Positions 35,882 to 44,067 are shown, counted from the stretch's first letter. The stretch is DNA of 64,000 nucleotides from CAZFPA01 sp964520975 (GCA_964520975.1 CAZFPA010000001.1:1-64000), one strand, 5' to 3'. Made by a program: numbers and translations. Notes: generated from the letters alone by a model not told the origin.

Positions 35882-35946
35882 TTATAACGCCATCGTTCAG
35901 AATTTCGCAACACGAAATTCTTCCAAACAATATTTTCCACAAGGGA
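35882..35946 (-). repeat. Dispersed promoter-bearing repeat, full copy (C)
   Basis: 65 bases, TCCCTTGTGG to GGCGTTATAA read leftward, with the same hairpin arms as copy A (AATTTCG/CGAAATT). TTGCGA (35905-35910), 18 bases, TATAAC (35881-35886). The predicted start lies within about 15 bases of the mltG initiation codon. Confidence 0.8.
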
Positions 35947-36039
35947 GCAGCTTCGTGCCCGCCGCCTGCAAAGGTGGGGACATCCTGCTGCGCATCACAA
36001 AACACTCCCTTCATTATACGAAAATCTTCTACAAAATAC

Positions 36040-36089
36040 AACACAAAACGGAGCTGCCCGACTGACAAATTCCCGTCAGCAGCAGCTCC
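36040..36089 (-). terminator. Terminator of the MFS gene
   Basis: Outer arms GGAGCTGC/GGCAGCTCC enclose inner arms CTGAC/GTCAG, followed leftward by GTTTTGTGTTGT. It lies nine bases after the stop codon. Confidence 0.85.
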
Positions 36090-36098
36090 GCAAGACTC

Positions 36099-37283
36099 TC
36101 ACAGGGCCCGTTCCGCAGGTGTCTGCGGCCAGGTCCGGCGACGCATATCGTGAAAATAAAAGAGTAAAAACGCCAGCAACGCAGGCAGGATACAACTCAG
36201 GTACATGAGACGCAGCCCAAGGTACAGCGCAGCCTGTCCCAGCAGCATGGACCCGACAGCGAAGCCCAGATCAAAGGCCATCAGGATCGTTCCATTCGCC
36301 ATCCCGCGCCGCCACTTTTCCACCGCATTGATGGAAAGAGCGAAGCACAGGGAATACAGGATTCCAAAGCCAATTCCGAGCAGCAGCGCTGCCAGTACAA
36401 ACACCCCCAGTCCGTCCGCCGCATAAAGGCAGAGAAAGGCTGCCGCGAAGGAAGCAAAGCCCAGACACATGATGCCGACCGGACCTTTCCGGTCCAGAAC
36501 GCGGCCGGCATACGGCCGGCTCACAATGACCCCGGCGGCATTCGCCAGGAAGAATACCGCCGGATTATCCAGCTGAAGCTCCTTCGCAAAGAGCACGATG
36601 AAGGACAGCACCGCGCCATAGCCCATAGCCATGAAAAATACGATCCCGCCATAGGCCAGAACACGCTTCTCGAGCCATCCACCCCGTGAATGACCGGCAA
36701 ACCCCTGCTCCCGATGGCGTATCCCCGCCAGACAGACCAGTGCAAGACCGGCAATCCCCGCAGCGGCCAGGAACATGCCCGAAAAGTCAAAATCCTGCAG
36801 GACACGCAGCCCCAGCCACGGCCCCAGCAGCATAGCGAAGGACATACTGAGTCCGAAATAGCCAATTCCCTCACCGCGGCGCCGCTTGGGAATGACATCA
36901 GCCGCCAGCGTCGCCAGGGAGGTTGTAGCAAAGCCCCAGCATATCCCGTGCAAAAATCGCAGGACCAGCAATGCGGCCAGCCCGAACGCCCAATTGTAGG
37001 CAAGAATCGCCGCCAGCAGCAGCAGCAGCGATCCCCAGGCCGCCTTCATGCGCCCGGATGCATCAAGCACCCGGCCGGCAAGCGGCCGTACCAGGACTCC
37101 CGCAAAGGCGTAGACGGCAAACAGCATTCCAACGGAGCCCTCATCCCCCCCCAGCACATCCGTGGTATACAGCGGAAGCGTCGATGTAAGATAATACATC
37201 GTTGTAAAGGCGAAAAAATTCGCGAGCCAGCTGCAGACAAATTTTCGGTTCCATAGCTTTTCCGAAACAGCTTCAGAAATCAT
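36099..37283 (-). CDS. Major facilitator superfamily transporter
   Basis: 394 residues with about twelve hydrophobic segments and the MFS loop motif GRVLDASGRMK between segments 2 and 3, repeated as GRVLDRKGPVG in the second half. It resembles drug or small-solute efflux carriers of the YfcJ/NreB-like group, but the substrate cannot be told. GAAGGG lies seven bases before the ATG at 37283. It follows the amidohydrolase by 26 bases, so the two form an operon, and the transporter may import or export that enzyme's substrate or product (inference). Confidence 0.88.
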   Translation of the reverse strand: MISEAVSEKLWNRKFVCSWLANFFAFTTMYYLTSTLPLYTTDVLGGDEGSVGMLFAVYAFAGVLVRPLAGRVLDASGRMKAAWGSLLLLLAAILAYNWAFGLAALLVLRFLHGICWGFATTSLATLAADVIPKRRRGEGIGYFGLSMSFAMLLGPWLGLRVLQDFDFSGMFLAAAGIAGLALVCLAGIRHREQGFAGHSRGGWLEKRVLAYGGIVFFMAMGYGAVLSFIVLFAKELQLDNPAVFFLANAAGVIVSRPYAGRVLDRKGPVGIMCLGFASFAAAFLCLYAADGLGVFVLAALLLGIGFGILYSLCFALSINAVEKWRRGMANGTILMAFDLGFAVGSMLLGQAALYLGLRLMYLSCILPALLAFLLFYFHDMRRRTWPQTPAERAL

Positions 37284-37309
37284 CAGCAATCCCTTCTCTC
37301 CTGTTCCAC

Positions 37310-38350
37310 TCAAGCCAACCGGAAGAGGCGCCTGGCATTGCCGCTCAGGATGAGCTCACGCTGCTCTTCTGTAATATCCAGCTGCTTGACGAACTCTGCA
37401 CCGTCGGACATCCAGCTGTACACAACCGGGAAGGAACTGCCAAAGAGCATGTGATCCGCACCGCAGACCTTGATTGCGCACTCCACCTGTTCCTTACCCC
37501 AGGAGGCCGGATGTGTCATATCGTAGAAAATATTATGCTCCAGATAGTGCTGGATACGGTCGGCTTCCGTCGTATCAAAACGATTCAGTGCCTCGTTTTT
37601 CTTTGATTTGTGCGGCGTCGTAAGCTGCTGATTTGCGAACCAGTTGCCGCCGAACATCGTATGGATGAAAACAAGATCCGGAAATTCCTCAAAAAGTCCG
37701 CTGAAAAGTTCCCGTCCCAATGCCGTCGCCTGATCGACAATGCGGCCAAATTCCCGGCGCAGATTCGTGAACTCATAGATGGACTGCCAGTAGACCGGCA
37801 ATGGAGTATGATGCACGATGACAGGGACCTTCAGATCATTCAGCACCTTCAGATACGGCTTGAAAGCCGCATCATCCAGATAGAGCTGCCCATAATGACA
37901 GGCCAGCTGCACACCGACCATGCCAAGCTCTTTGAGGCAGCGCTCCAGCTCATAGAGATTTTCCTTGCCGCCCCAGGGCGGCAGGACCGCGTTGGCGTGC
38001 AGGCGGCCGTTGGAACGCCGGCACATATCCGCCGCATTATCATTGACGACCTTGCAGGTGTCGAGCCGCAGCCATTCCTGCCACACCGGCACGCGCAGGA
38101 GTCCGGCATCTACACCGGCATCATCCATGGCCCTGAGCTTGGCCTCCAGGGAATAATCCCCCTCTACGTAATCCAGATTATGATAGCCCTGCGGCTTTTC
38201 CAAAATTAAATGCTTTTTGCCATTTTCCATCGTCTCCAGCGAAGCAATCTCGCCGAAACCACGAGGCGCTGTGGACAGGAAGCCGTCCATTGTTTTATCA
38301 TTCTTAAAAAGGTCCTCCGGCAGATGATGCATGTTACAATCGATAATCAT
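37310..38350 (-). CDS. Amidohydrolase_2-like TIM-barrel protein with altered metal site
   Basis: 346 residues. The fold markers of the ACMSD-like amidohydrolase family are present: N-terminal IDCNMHHLP, VIVHHTP (His 180), FIHTMFGG (His 230) and MLFGSSFP. In the family the first motif is HxH and the last holds a metal-binding, catalytic Asp (GSDxP). Here these are Asn 6-x-His 8 and Ser 306. So two expected metal or catalytic residues are replaced, and activity may be changed or lost. GGAGG precedes the ATG at good spacing. It is the first gene of an operon with the MFS transporter; a palindrome (38456-38471) lies upstream. Substrate unknown. Confidence 0.82.
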   Translation of the reverse strand: MIIDCNMHHLPEDLFKNDKTMDGFLSTAPRGFGEIASLETMENGKKHLILEKPQGYHNLDYVEGDYSLEAKLRAMDDAGVDAGLLRVPVWQEWLRLDTCKVVNDNAADMCRRSNGRLHANAVLPPWGGKENLYELERCLKELGMVGVQLACHYGQLYLDDAAFKPYLKVLNDLKVPVIVHHTPLPVYWQSIYEFTNLRREFGRIVDQATALGRELFSGLFEEFPDLVFIHTMFGGNWFANQQLTTPHKSKKNEALNRFDTTEADRIQHYLEHNIFYDMTHPASWGKEQVECAIKVCGADHMLFGSSFPVVYSWMSDGAEFVKQLDITEEQRELILSGNARRLFRLA

Positions 38351-38455
38351 AAGAATTCCTCCTCTATTGATTGGATTCCGGCCCTGGCAATCCGTATGAT
38401 TCAGTCAGACATTGCTGACGCTTCCCTGCTATGTATTCAGTCTACGAAAGAAATG

Positions 38456-38471
38456 TGACAAAAGTTTGTCA
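38456..38471. promoter_or_regulatory. Palindrome upstream of the amidohydrolase-MFS operon
   Basis: TGACAAAAGTTTGTCA: seven-base arms TGACAAA/TTTGTCA around two central bases, about 105 bases before the amidohydrolase ATG. The size and symmetry fit a dimeric repressor site. No regulator gene lies next to it. Confidence 0.5.
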
Positions 38472-38488
38472 GTAAAGGAATTTGCGAT

Positions 38489-38530
38489 AAAAAAACACCC
38501 CTAGGTGCGCAATGCACCCAGAGGTGTTCC
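38489..38530 (-). terminator. Terminator of the second chemoreceptor gene
   Basis: Arms around ACACCTCTGGGTGC and GCACCTAGGGGTGT, then a run of seven T. It begins 27 bases after the stop codon. Confidence 0.9.
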
Positions 38531-38556
38531 TCCCTATGAAATATCCCTATTCCGAG

Positions 38557-40509
38557 TTATACCCGGAACTTCTTCGCTGCCTCCTGCATATCAGCAGCCA
38601 GCTGTGCCAACGCATTCGAAGCCGCGGCAATCTCTTCCGTAGAAGCAGACTGTTCCTCGGTGGCTGCCGATATCGCCTCCGTCTGCTCCGCGGTCTTGCG
38701 GCTGACATCATTGATACTGTCTACAGCCGAGGTAATACGTGTACCACCATTCGATACAGCCTGCACTGCCGCATTGATATCCGCCATATGCGCCTGGATT
38801 GCATTTACCCGTTCCATGATATTGGCAAATTCCTTGCCAACCTCACGAATGGCCACAGCGCCGCTCTGCACTTCACCCGTACCGTTTTGCATAGCCTCTA
38901 CAGCCTCATGTGTATCCTGCTGGATTGTGACAATCCGCTCCCGGATTTCTTCAGTCGAACGCTGGGACTGTTCCGCCAGCTTGCGAACTTCATCCGCCAC
39001 GACTGAGAATCCGCGTCCCTGTTCACCGGCTCTGGCAGCCTCAATCGCAGCATTCAGGGCCAGCAGATTCGTCTGATTGGCAATCTCCGAGATCGTCTCA
39101 ACGATCTCCCCGATCTGCGTAGAGCTATCGCCCAGCGTCGTAACAACCTTTGCCGAGGAATTGACACTCTCCTCGATCCTGCCCATGCGTTCAATCGCCT
39201 TTTCCATGAGCTCCTGCCCACGCTGTGCCGCCTGAGAGGTGACCGCTGACATTTCCGCGACTTCCTCGGTCCTGGAGACAACCCCGGCAATATCACTTAC
39301 CGACTGCCGGACACTCTCATCAGCCGTCTCAACATGCCCCATCTGCGCCTGCATGCCATTGGCAACACCATTGACAGTCTCCGCTACATGCGTGGACGCT
39401 TCAGCGGACTGCTGTGCACTGGCAGTCAATTGTTCGGAAGAAGCAGCGACCTGCTCAGCCGTAGACATCATCTTCCGGATGAGATCATGGATCTGCTTTT
39501 TCATGGTATTGAAGCCCAGCGTGAGCTCACCGAGCTCATCCGTCGATTCGACGGTCAGATCATCCACCGCCAGATTTCCTCCGGCCAATTCTGCCGCGTG
39601 CGCTTTCAGCCGAAGAATATTATACGTGATTCCCTTTGAGAAGCGCAGGCAGGCAAACACGATCAGCAAAATGCTGAGAATCGTCAAAATCGCATATACG
39701 ACCTTTAGGGTCTGCATCTGCGAGAACACCACAGATTCCGGCACCATGATGCCCATGACCCACTTGGTGCTCGGCACTGTCGCATAGGCAAAGATCTGGG
39801 TCTTTCCGTCCTTTTCCAAGGTCACATAGCCCTTGCCCTGCGAAACCATGGCCTGATATTTATCCTTGAATTCCGGCATATCTGCTGCCGCCTTGCCGAA
39901 ATCATCCTTGACATCAGCGGCAATAACCACACCGTTATTATCAAAAATATACCCGGAGCCGGCACCCTGATAGCGCAGCTGGCTCACCTCGTCCTGCAGG
40001 ATGTCGAGGAAAATATCCTCACAGACTGCACCGCGGTAATTTCCCTGTGCGTCATTGTACGGAGCCGCAATGGATACAACCTGCTTTCCTGTGATCTTAT
40101 CTACATAGGTATCCATGAACACAACGGCCTTGGCCTCCCGCGGTTCATTGTAGAAGCGCATTTTCAGCGGATCGAGCTTGGGCGTCAGATTGCCTGCCCG
40201 ATAGCCGATACATACGCCGGCACTGTTCCCGACAACAAGATCGGATACCGACGTCGCATCCTCGCCAGCAACAGCCAACAGACCGCGCAATTCCTCCGGC
40301 GATTTACTTCCATCGTCCTGCCGATGCAAAAGATCCGCAGCGGATACTGCAATTTGCTTTTTAGTATCCAGCCAGCCCTCCAGTTTGTTGCTGCCTCCCT
40401 CGATCGTCGCCATGATTTCAGCTTCGATGCTCGTATGGAGGTTGTCATAAGCAAAATAATACCCTATCCCAGAGACAATTGCCATCATGATTCCCACAAA
40501 ACCAGCCAA
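38557..40509 (-). CDS. Methyl-accepting chemotaxis protein with dCache sensor; start uncertain
   Basis: 650 residues from a TTG at 40509: first membrane segment at the very N-terminus, a large dCache-type periplasmic sensor (GSGYIFDNNGVVIAADV), a second membrane segment near residue 275, HAMP, and a signalling domain with the tip ADQTNLLALN-type sequence (IANQTNLLALNAAIEAARAGE). The start is odd: a good AAAGGAG plus ATG sits at 40543, but 34 bases upstream and therefore out of frame. In the chemoreceptor frame the intervening bases read W-L-T-G-I-K-Q-K-F-F-T-L, a normal chemoreceptor N-terminus. A one-base indel is suspected. Its ligand may be small organic molecules, as usual for dCache domains. 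Confidence 0.88.
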   Translation of the reverse strand: MAGFVGIMMAIVSGIGYYFAYDNLHTSIEAEIMATIEGGSNKLEGWLDTKKQIAVSAADLLHRQDDGSKSPEELRGLLAVAGEDATSVSDLVVGNSAGVCIGYRAGNLTPKLDPLKMRFYNEPREAKAVVFMDTYVDKITGKQVVSIAAPYNDAQGNYRGAVCEDIFLDILQDEVSQLRYQGAGSGYIFDNNGVVIAADVKDDFGKAAADMPEFKDKYQAMVSQGKGYVTLEKDGKTQIFAYATVPSTKWVMGIMVPESVVFSQMQTLKVVYAILTILSILLIVFACLRFSKGITYNILRLKAHAAELAGGNLAVDDLTVESTDELGELTLGFNTMKKQIHDLIRKMMSTAEQVAASSEQLTASAQQSAEASTHVAETVNGVANGMQAQMGHVETADESVRQSVSDIAGVVSRTEEVAEMSAVTSQAAQRGQELMEKAIERMGRIEESVNSSAKVVTTLGDSSTQIGEIVETISEIANQTNLLALNAAIEAARAGEQGRGFSVVADEVRKLAEQSQRSTEEIRERIVTIQQDTHEAVEAMQNGTGEVQSGAVAIREVGKEFANIMERVNAIQAHMADINAAVQAVSNGGTRITSAVDSINDVSRKTAEQTEAISAATEEQSASTEEIAAASNALAQLAADMQEAAKKFRV

Positions 40510-40607
40510 TGTAAAAAACTTCTGTTTTATTCCCGTAAGCCATCTCTCCTTTATATAATTCCTTCCTGCTAATATTATACCTAATTTTTAAAGGTTGCAA
40601 ACATAAA

Positions 40608-40637
40608 ATAAAGCGATGCCGCACGGCATCGCTTTAT
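40608..40637 (-). terminator. Terminator after the DUF1292 gene
   Basis: Arms ATAAAGCGATGCC and GGCATCGCTTTAT with a four-base loop, followed by TTTATG. It lies 12 bases after the stop. Confidence 0.9.
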
Positions 40638-40649
40638 TTCATGGAAAAT

Positions 40650-40991
40650 TTATTCGTTTTCTTTGGCTTCCTCTTCATCCATGATGGCATCATAGGCTTT
40701 CTGAACCGCATCGAATTCTTCATCCGTCGGGTCCACATATTCTTCCTCGCCCTGTTCGTTCTTGACGATCTTTGCGATCAGAACATCCTCATCGCCATCC
40801 TCACAGCCGCAACCGCAGCCATGCTCATGCTCTTCCTCATCCTCATGGATGCCGATGAGCAGTGCATATTTTTCCTCGCCTACCGGAATGATCATTTCTT
40901 CACGATAGTAGTATTCATTGCCGTCCTCGTCGGTCATGACAACGACCATTTCCTCTTCGTCGTCCATAACTTCCTTTTCCTTGTCTGTCAA
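40650..40991 (-). CDS. DUF1292 family acidic protein
   Basis: 113 residues, very rich in Glu and Asp. The DUF1292 core (MVVVMTDEDGNEYYYREEMIIP) is followed by an inserted segment HEHGCGCGC (residues 55-63) with two His and three Cys, which could bind a metal. The start is TTG at 40991, since GAGGTGA lies just upstream. It follows ruvX by 65 bases, as yrzB follows yrrK in B. subtilis. The function of DUF1292 is unknown. Confidence 0.85.
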   Translation of the reverse strand: MTDKEKEVMDDEEEMVVVMTDEDGNEYYYREEMIIPVGEEKYALLIGIHEDEEEHEHGCGCGCEDGDEDVLIAKIVKNEQGEEEYVDPTDEEFDAVQKAYDAIMDEEEAKENE

Positions 40992-41056
40992 AAGAATCAC
41001 CTCTTCATATAGATTTATATAGCTATCTGCATTGTAGCCTATTTTTCCAAGAGTTG

Positions 41057-41473
41057 TCAACTCTGACTATCCAGCCATCCCTGTAAAATGAACACCGCGG
41101 CCATCTTGTCAATGACCTTCTTGCGCTTGCGCCGGCTTACATCGGCCTCGATGAGCGAACGGGAAGCCGCTACTGTAGAAAGACGTTCATCCCAGAACAC
41201 GATCTCCGTTTCCGGAATCGCCTGCTGTACCTTGCCCGCAAACTCGCGCACAATCTCGCAGCGTTCCCCCTGCGTGCCATCCATATTCTTCGGCAGACCG
41301 ACAATCAGCTTTTTCGTCTCGTAGGTCTGCATGAGCTCCGCCAACCGGTCCAGATCCTGCTGCAGTGATTTGCGGCGAATGGTTTCCACCCCTTGCGCCG
41401 TGAGCCCCAGGGCATCGCTGGCCGCAATGCCGATGGTACGATCGCCGACATCCAGCGACAGCACTCGCATCAT
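41057..41473 (-). CDS. ruvX: RuvX/YqgF RNase H-fold nuclease
   Basis: 138 residues starting MMRVLSLDVGDRTIGIA, with the catalytic Asp in LDVGDRTIG, a Glu region in IVFWDERLS and a final Asp in VIDKMAAVFILQ. This family (YqgF) is implicated in 16S rRNA 5'-end maturation and in anti-termination or junction processing. It overlaps the ireB stop as ATGA. The order ireB-ruvX-DUF1292 is conserved in Bacillota. Confidence 0.95.
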   Translation of the reverse strand: MMRVLSLDVGDRTIGIAASDALGLTAQGVETIRRKSLQQDLDRLAELMQTYETKKLIVGLPKNMDGTQGERCEIVREFAGKVQQAIPETEIVFWDERLSTVAASRSLIEADVSRRKRKKVIDKMAAVFILQGWLDSQS

Positions 41474-41721
41474 TTCTGCTTCTCCAAATAGGAGCGAACC
41501 AGTTCCTCCAGCAATTCATCGCGCTCAAGCTTCCGGATCATGCTGCGGGCATCGTTATGGCTCGTCACATACGCAGGATCTCCCGAAAGAAGATAGCCCA
41601 CGAGCTGGTTGATCGGGTTGTAGCCCTTTTCTTCCATAGCCGCACAGACCTTGCGGATGATATTCTCCGCTTTATTTTCCTCTGCTCCGAAACGGAACAT
41701 CATAGTTTCTTCACTGACCAT
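41470..41721 (-). CDS. ireB: IreB family regulatory phosphoprotein (DUF965)
   Basis: 83 residues, normal family length. It carries the N-terminal TMMFRFG segment, where Thr is phosphorylated by the PASTA kinase IreK in Enterococcus, and GYNPINQLVGYLLSGDPAYVTSHNDAR, the highly conserved centre. In Enterococcus it negatively controls cephalosporin resistance. GGGAGG lies seven bases before the ATG. No kinase gene is in the window. Confidence 0.93.
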   Translation of the reverse strand: MVSEETMMFRFGAEENKAENIIRKVCAAMEEKGYNPINQLVGYLLSGDPAYVTSHNDARSMIRKLERDELLEELVRSYLEKQK

Positions 41722-41810
41722 AGTAAAACCTCCCTCAAAAGCACTGTGGATATTCTTTATCTATTCCACTTCTTATTCTATCATATCATACTCACCTGCT
41801 AAAGCCCATA

Positions 41811-41851
41811 AAAAAAATTCCTGCAGCGGCGGAAAACCACAGCTGCAGGAA
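41811..41851 (-). terminator. asd terminator
   Basis: Arms TTCCTGCAGC and GCTGCAGGAA around a 14-base loop, then a run of eight T, directly after the asd stop. It also separates asd from ireB. Confidence 0.92.
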
Positions 41852-41864
41852 GAGAAGCTCCCTA

Positions 41865-42896
41865 TTAAAACATGTTCTTTTCAATCATGTATTCAGCGAT
41901 CTGCAGCGCATTGAGTGCCGCCCCCTTGCGGATCTGATCGCCGCATACCCAGAAGTTCAGGCCATGATCTACCGAATAATCCTTGCGGATGCGTCCTACC
42001 TCAACATCGTTCTTGCCCGAGGTAAAGAGCGGCATCGGATATTCCATCTCTGCCGGATTATCCTTGACCTGCGCACCCGGGAAAGCTGCAATGGCTTTCT
42101 TGGCCGCTTCGACACTGACCTCGTCAGCAAATTCCACATTGACGGACTCCGCATGGCTGCGATATACCGGAACGCGAACTGTCGTTGCCGTGATGCGCAG
42201 GCTGTCATCAGCCATGATTTTCTTCGTTTCGTCGATCATCTTCATCTCTTCCTTGGTATAGAGATTTTCCTTGAATACATCGATCTGCGGAATGAGATTG
42301 AAGGCAATCTGATAATGCTTGGGAAGGGCTGCCCCCGGCAGGATATTCGCTGTAACCTCACGGCCGGCAACAATATCCTCTACCTGCTGCTCAAGCTCAG
42401 CCATCGCTTCCTTGCCGCCACCGGATACAGCCTGATAGGTGGAGACCACGATGCGTTTGATCTTGGCCAGCTCATAGAGCGGCTTCAACGCCATGACCAT
42501 GATGATCGTCGAGCAGTTCGGATTGGCGATGATGCCCTTATGCCGGGCGATGGCCTCCGGATTTACCTCAGGAACGACGAGCGGGACCTCCGGATCCATG
42601 CGGAATGCACTGGAATTATCGATGACAACAGCACCGGCTTTGACAGCCGCCGGAGCGAAAGTCTTGCTGGCCGCGCCGCCAGCGAAAAGTGCAATCTCTA
42701 CGCCCTGGAAGGAATCCTCTGTAGCCTCCTCGACCGTATAGTCCTTGCCCATGAAATTTATGATCTTGCCAGCGGAACGCTTTGATGCAAGCATTTTCAA
42801 CTCAGCAAACGGAAAGTTCCGTTCCTCGATGAGGTTCAAAAATTCCTGACCAACAGCTCCTGTGGCACCTAAGATTGCTACATTGTATTTTTTCAT
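41865..42896 (-). CDS. asd: Aspartate-semialdehyde dehydrogenase
   Basis: Makes aspartate semialdehyde for lysine, diaminopimelate, threonine and methionine. 343 residues. The NADP motif GATGAVGQEFL is at the N-terminus, the active-site Cys is in NPNCSTIIMV, and the catalytic His is in the RVPVYRSHAE segment. The ATG at 42896 (GAAGGG nine bases upstream) was chosen over one at 42905 that overlaps that site. It follows dapB by 32 bases, so both are under the lysine riboswitch. Confidence 0.96.
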   Translation of the reverse strand: MKKYNVAILGATGAVGQEFLNLIEERNFPFAELKMLASKRSAGKIINFMGKDYTVEEATEDSFQGVEIALFAGGAASKTFAPAAVKAGAVVIDNSSAFRMDPEVPLVVPEVNPEAIARHKGIIANPNCSTIIMVMALKPLYELAKIKRIVVSTYQAVSGGGKEAMAELEQQVEDIVAGREVTANILPGAALPKHYQIAFNLIPQIDVFKENLYTKEEMKMIDETKKIMADDSLRITATTVRVPVYRSHAESVNVEFADEVSVEAAKKAIAAFPGAQVKDNPAEMEYPMPLFTSGKNDVEVGRIRKDYSVDHGLNFWVCGDQIRKGAALNALQIAEYMIEKNMF

Positions 42897-42928
42897 GAAA
42901 TTCATCCCTTCTATTTGCTTATGATTGC

Positions 42929-43717
42929 TTAGAGCAGCTTATCCAGACCAACGACCAGTCCCTTGAGCGATTTCACCTTTTTGCAGGCCAGCACAACGCC
43001 AGGCATAAAGGACTCACGATTGATCGAATCATGCCGGATGGTAAGCGTCTGTCCCAGACCACCGAAGATGACCTCCTGATGCGCGACATAGCCCGGCAGG
43101 CGCACACTATGGATATGCATGCCATCGACTTCAGCACCACGGGCCCCCGCTACCTTTTCCTTTTCATCCGGATGGCCCTGCTTCATGCTCTTACGGACCT
43201 CACGAATCATCTCTGCCGTCTGCAGCGCCGTCCCGGAAGGAGCATCGAGCTTCTGATCATGATGCAGTTCGATGATCTCCACATTCGGCATATATTTCGC
43301 CGCCTGCCGGCTCATGAGCATCATGAGCACTGCACCGATGGCAAAATTTGGAGCGATAAACACCGGTGTATTGTTTTTCTCCGCTAAAGCAGCCAGCTCC
43401 GCCTTTGCCTCCGCTGAAAGTCCCGTGGTGCCGATGACCGGAGAAACGCCCAGCTGCAATGCCGTGCAGGCATCGTTGAACACTACGTCCGGACGGGTGA
43501 AATCCACCATGACCTCCGGCTTCGTATCGCGAATTGCCTGTGCAAGATCCGTCGCTACGATTACGCCGCTTTTTCCCATCCCCACGAGCTCGCCTGCATC
43601 CGCGCCGCCCTTTAAATCCACAGCGCCAACGAGTGTAAGCTCTGCATCTTCCATAACTGCCTTGACTACAGCCTGCCCCATACGGCCACAGGCTCCACTT
43701 ACCAATACTCTTACCAA
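42929..43717 (-). CDS. dapB: 4-hydroxy-tetrahydrodipicolinate reductase
   Basis: 262 residues. The nucleotide motif VSGACGRMGQAV, the substrate motif ELHHDQKLDAPSGTA with the catalytic His and Lys, and GTTGLS are present. It makes tetrahydrodipicolinate for lysine and diaminopimelate. The start is TTG at 43717 with GGAGG eight bases upstream; the frame is open further but runs into the riboswitch. Pairing with asd puts two steps of lysine synthesis in one riboswitch-controlled operon. Confidence 0.96.
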   Translation of the reverse strand: MVRVLVSGACGRMGQAVVKAVMEDAELTLVGAVDLKGGADAGELVGMGKSGVIVATDLAQAIRDTKPEVMVDFTRPDVVFNDACTALQLGVSPVIGTTGLSAEAKAELAALAEKNNTPVFIAPNFAIGAVLMMLMSRQAAKYMPNVEIIELHHDQKLDAPSGTALQTAEMIREVRKSMKQGHPDEKEKVAGARGAEVDGMHIHSVRLPGYVAHQEVIFGGLGQTLTIRHDSINRESFMPGVVLACKKVKSLKGLVVGLDKLL

Positions 43718-43814
43718 AATATACGCCTCCGTTTGTAAATCCACATAGAGCAGACCTTGCTGAGCGCCGGTAAAACCAGCTGCCAGATTCTCTCCGCCAT
43801 GCCTGTCCGGGTAA

Positions 43815-43852
43815 TAAAAAAGCCAATGAGAAAGAAGTTCTCTCATTAGCCT
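43815..43852 (-). terminator. Riboswitch terminator before dapB
   Basis: Arms around GGCTAATGAGAG and TTCTCATTGGC, then TTTTTTATTA, directly downstream of the lysine aptamer. With lysine bound it should stop transcription before dapB. Confidence 0.9.
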
Positions 43853-44046
43853 GTATGACATCATACCAGCCTAAGGTGAGATAGCACTCCATCAAATGAT
43901 GACAGTCCGCAGGCTATTCGCCTGCAGCCCAGCCCTGGTATCCGGCAGCACCAGAACTTCGGCAGATTCGCCTTTCATTTTTCATCCTCACCCGCCAGGC
44001 TCCGAAAAACTACTCATCTCATCTGCGCCTCTATTTCATCCAAATA
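43853..44046 (-). ncRNA. Lysine riboswitch (L box)
   Basis: Read leftward it holds the conserved L-box blocks in order: ATAGAGGCGC, GAGTAG, AAAGGCGAATCTGCCGAAG, GCTGGGC, GCGGACTGTCAT and GGAGTGCTATCTCACC, the last pairing with the first to close P1. A terminator follows, and dapB-asd lie downstream. The gap 43718-44256 holds this element, its promoter, and, from 44098 to 44256, nothing else I can recognise. Confidence 0.96.
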
Positions 44047-44067
44047 GGACCGTATTAGATTATGTAT

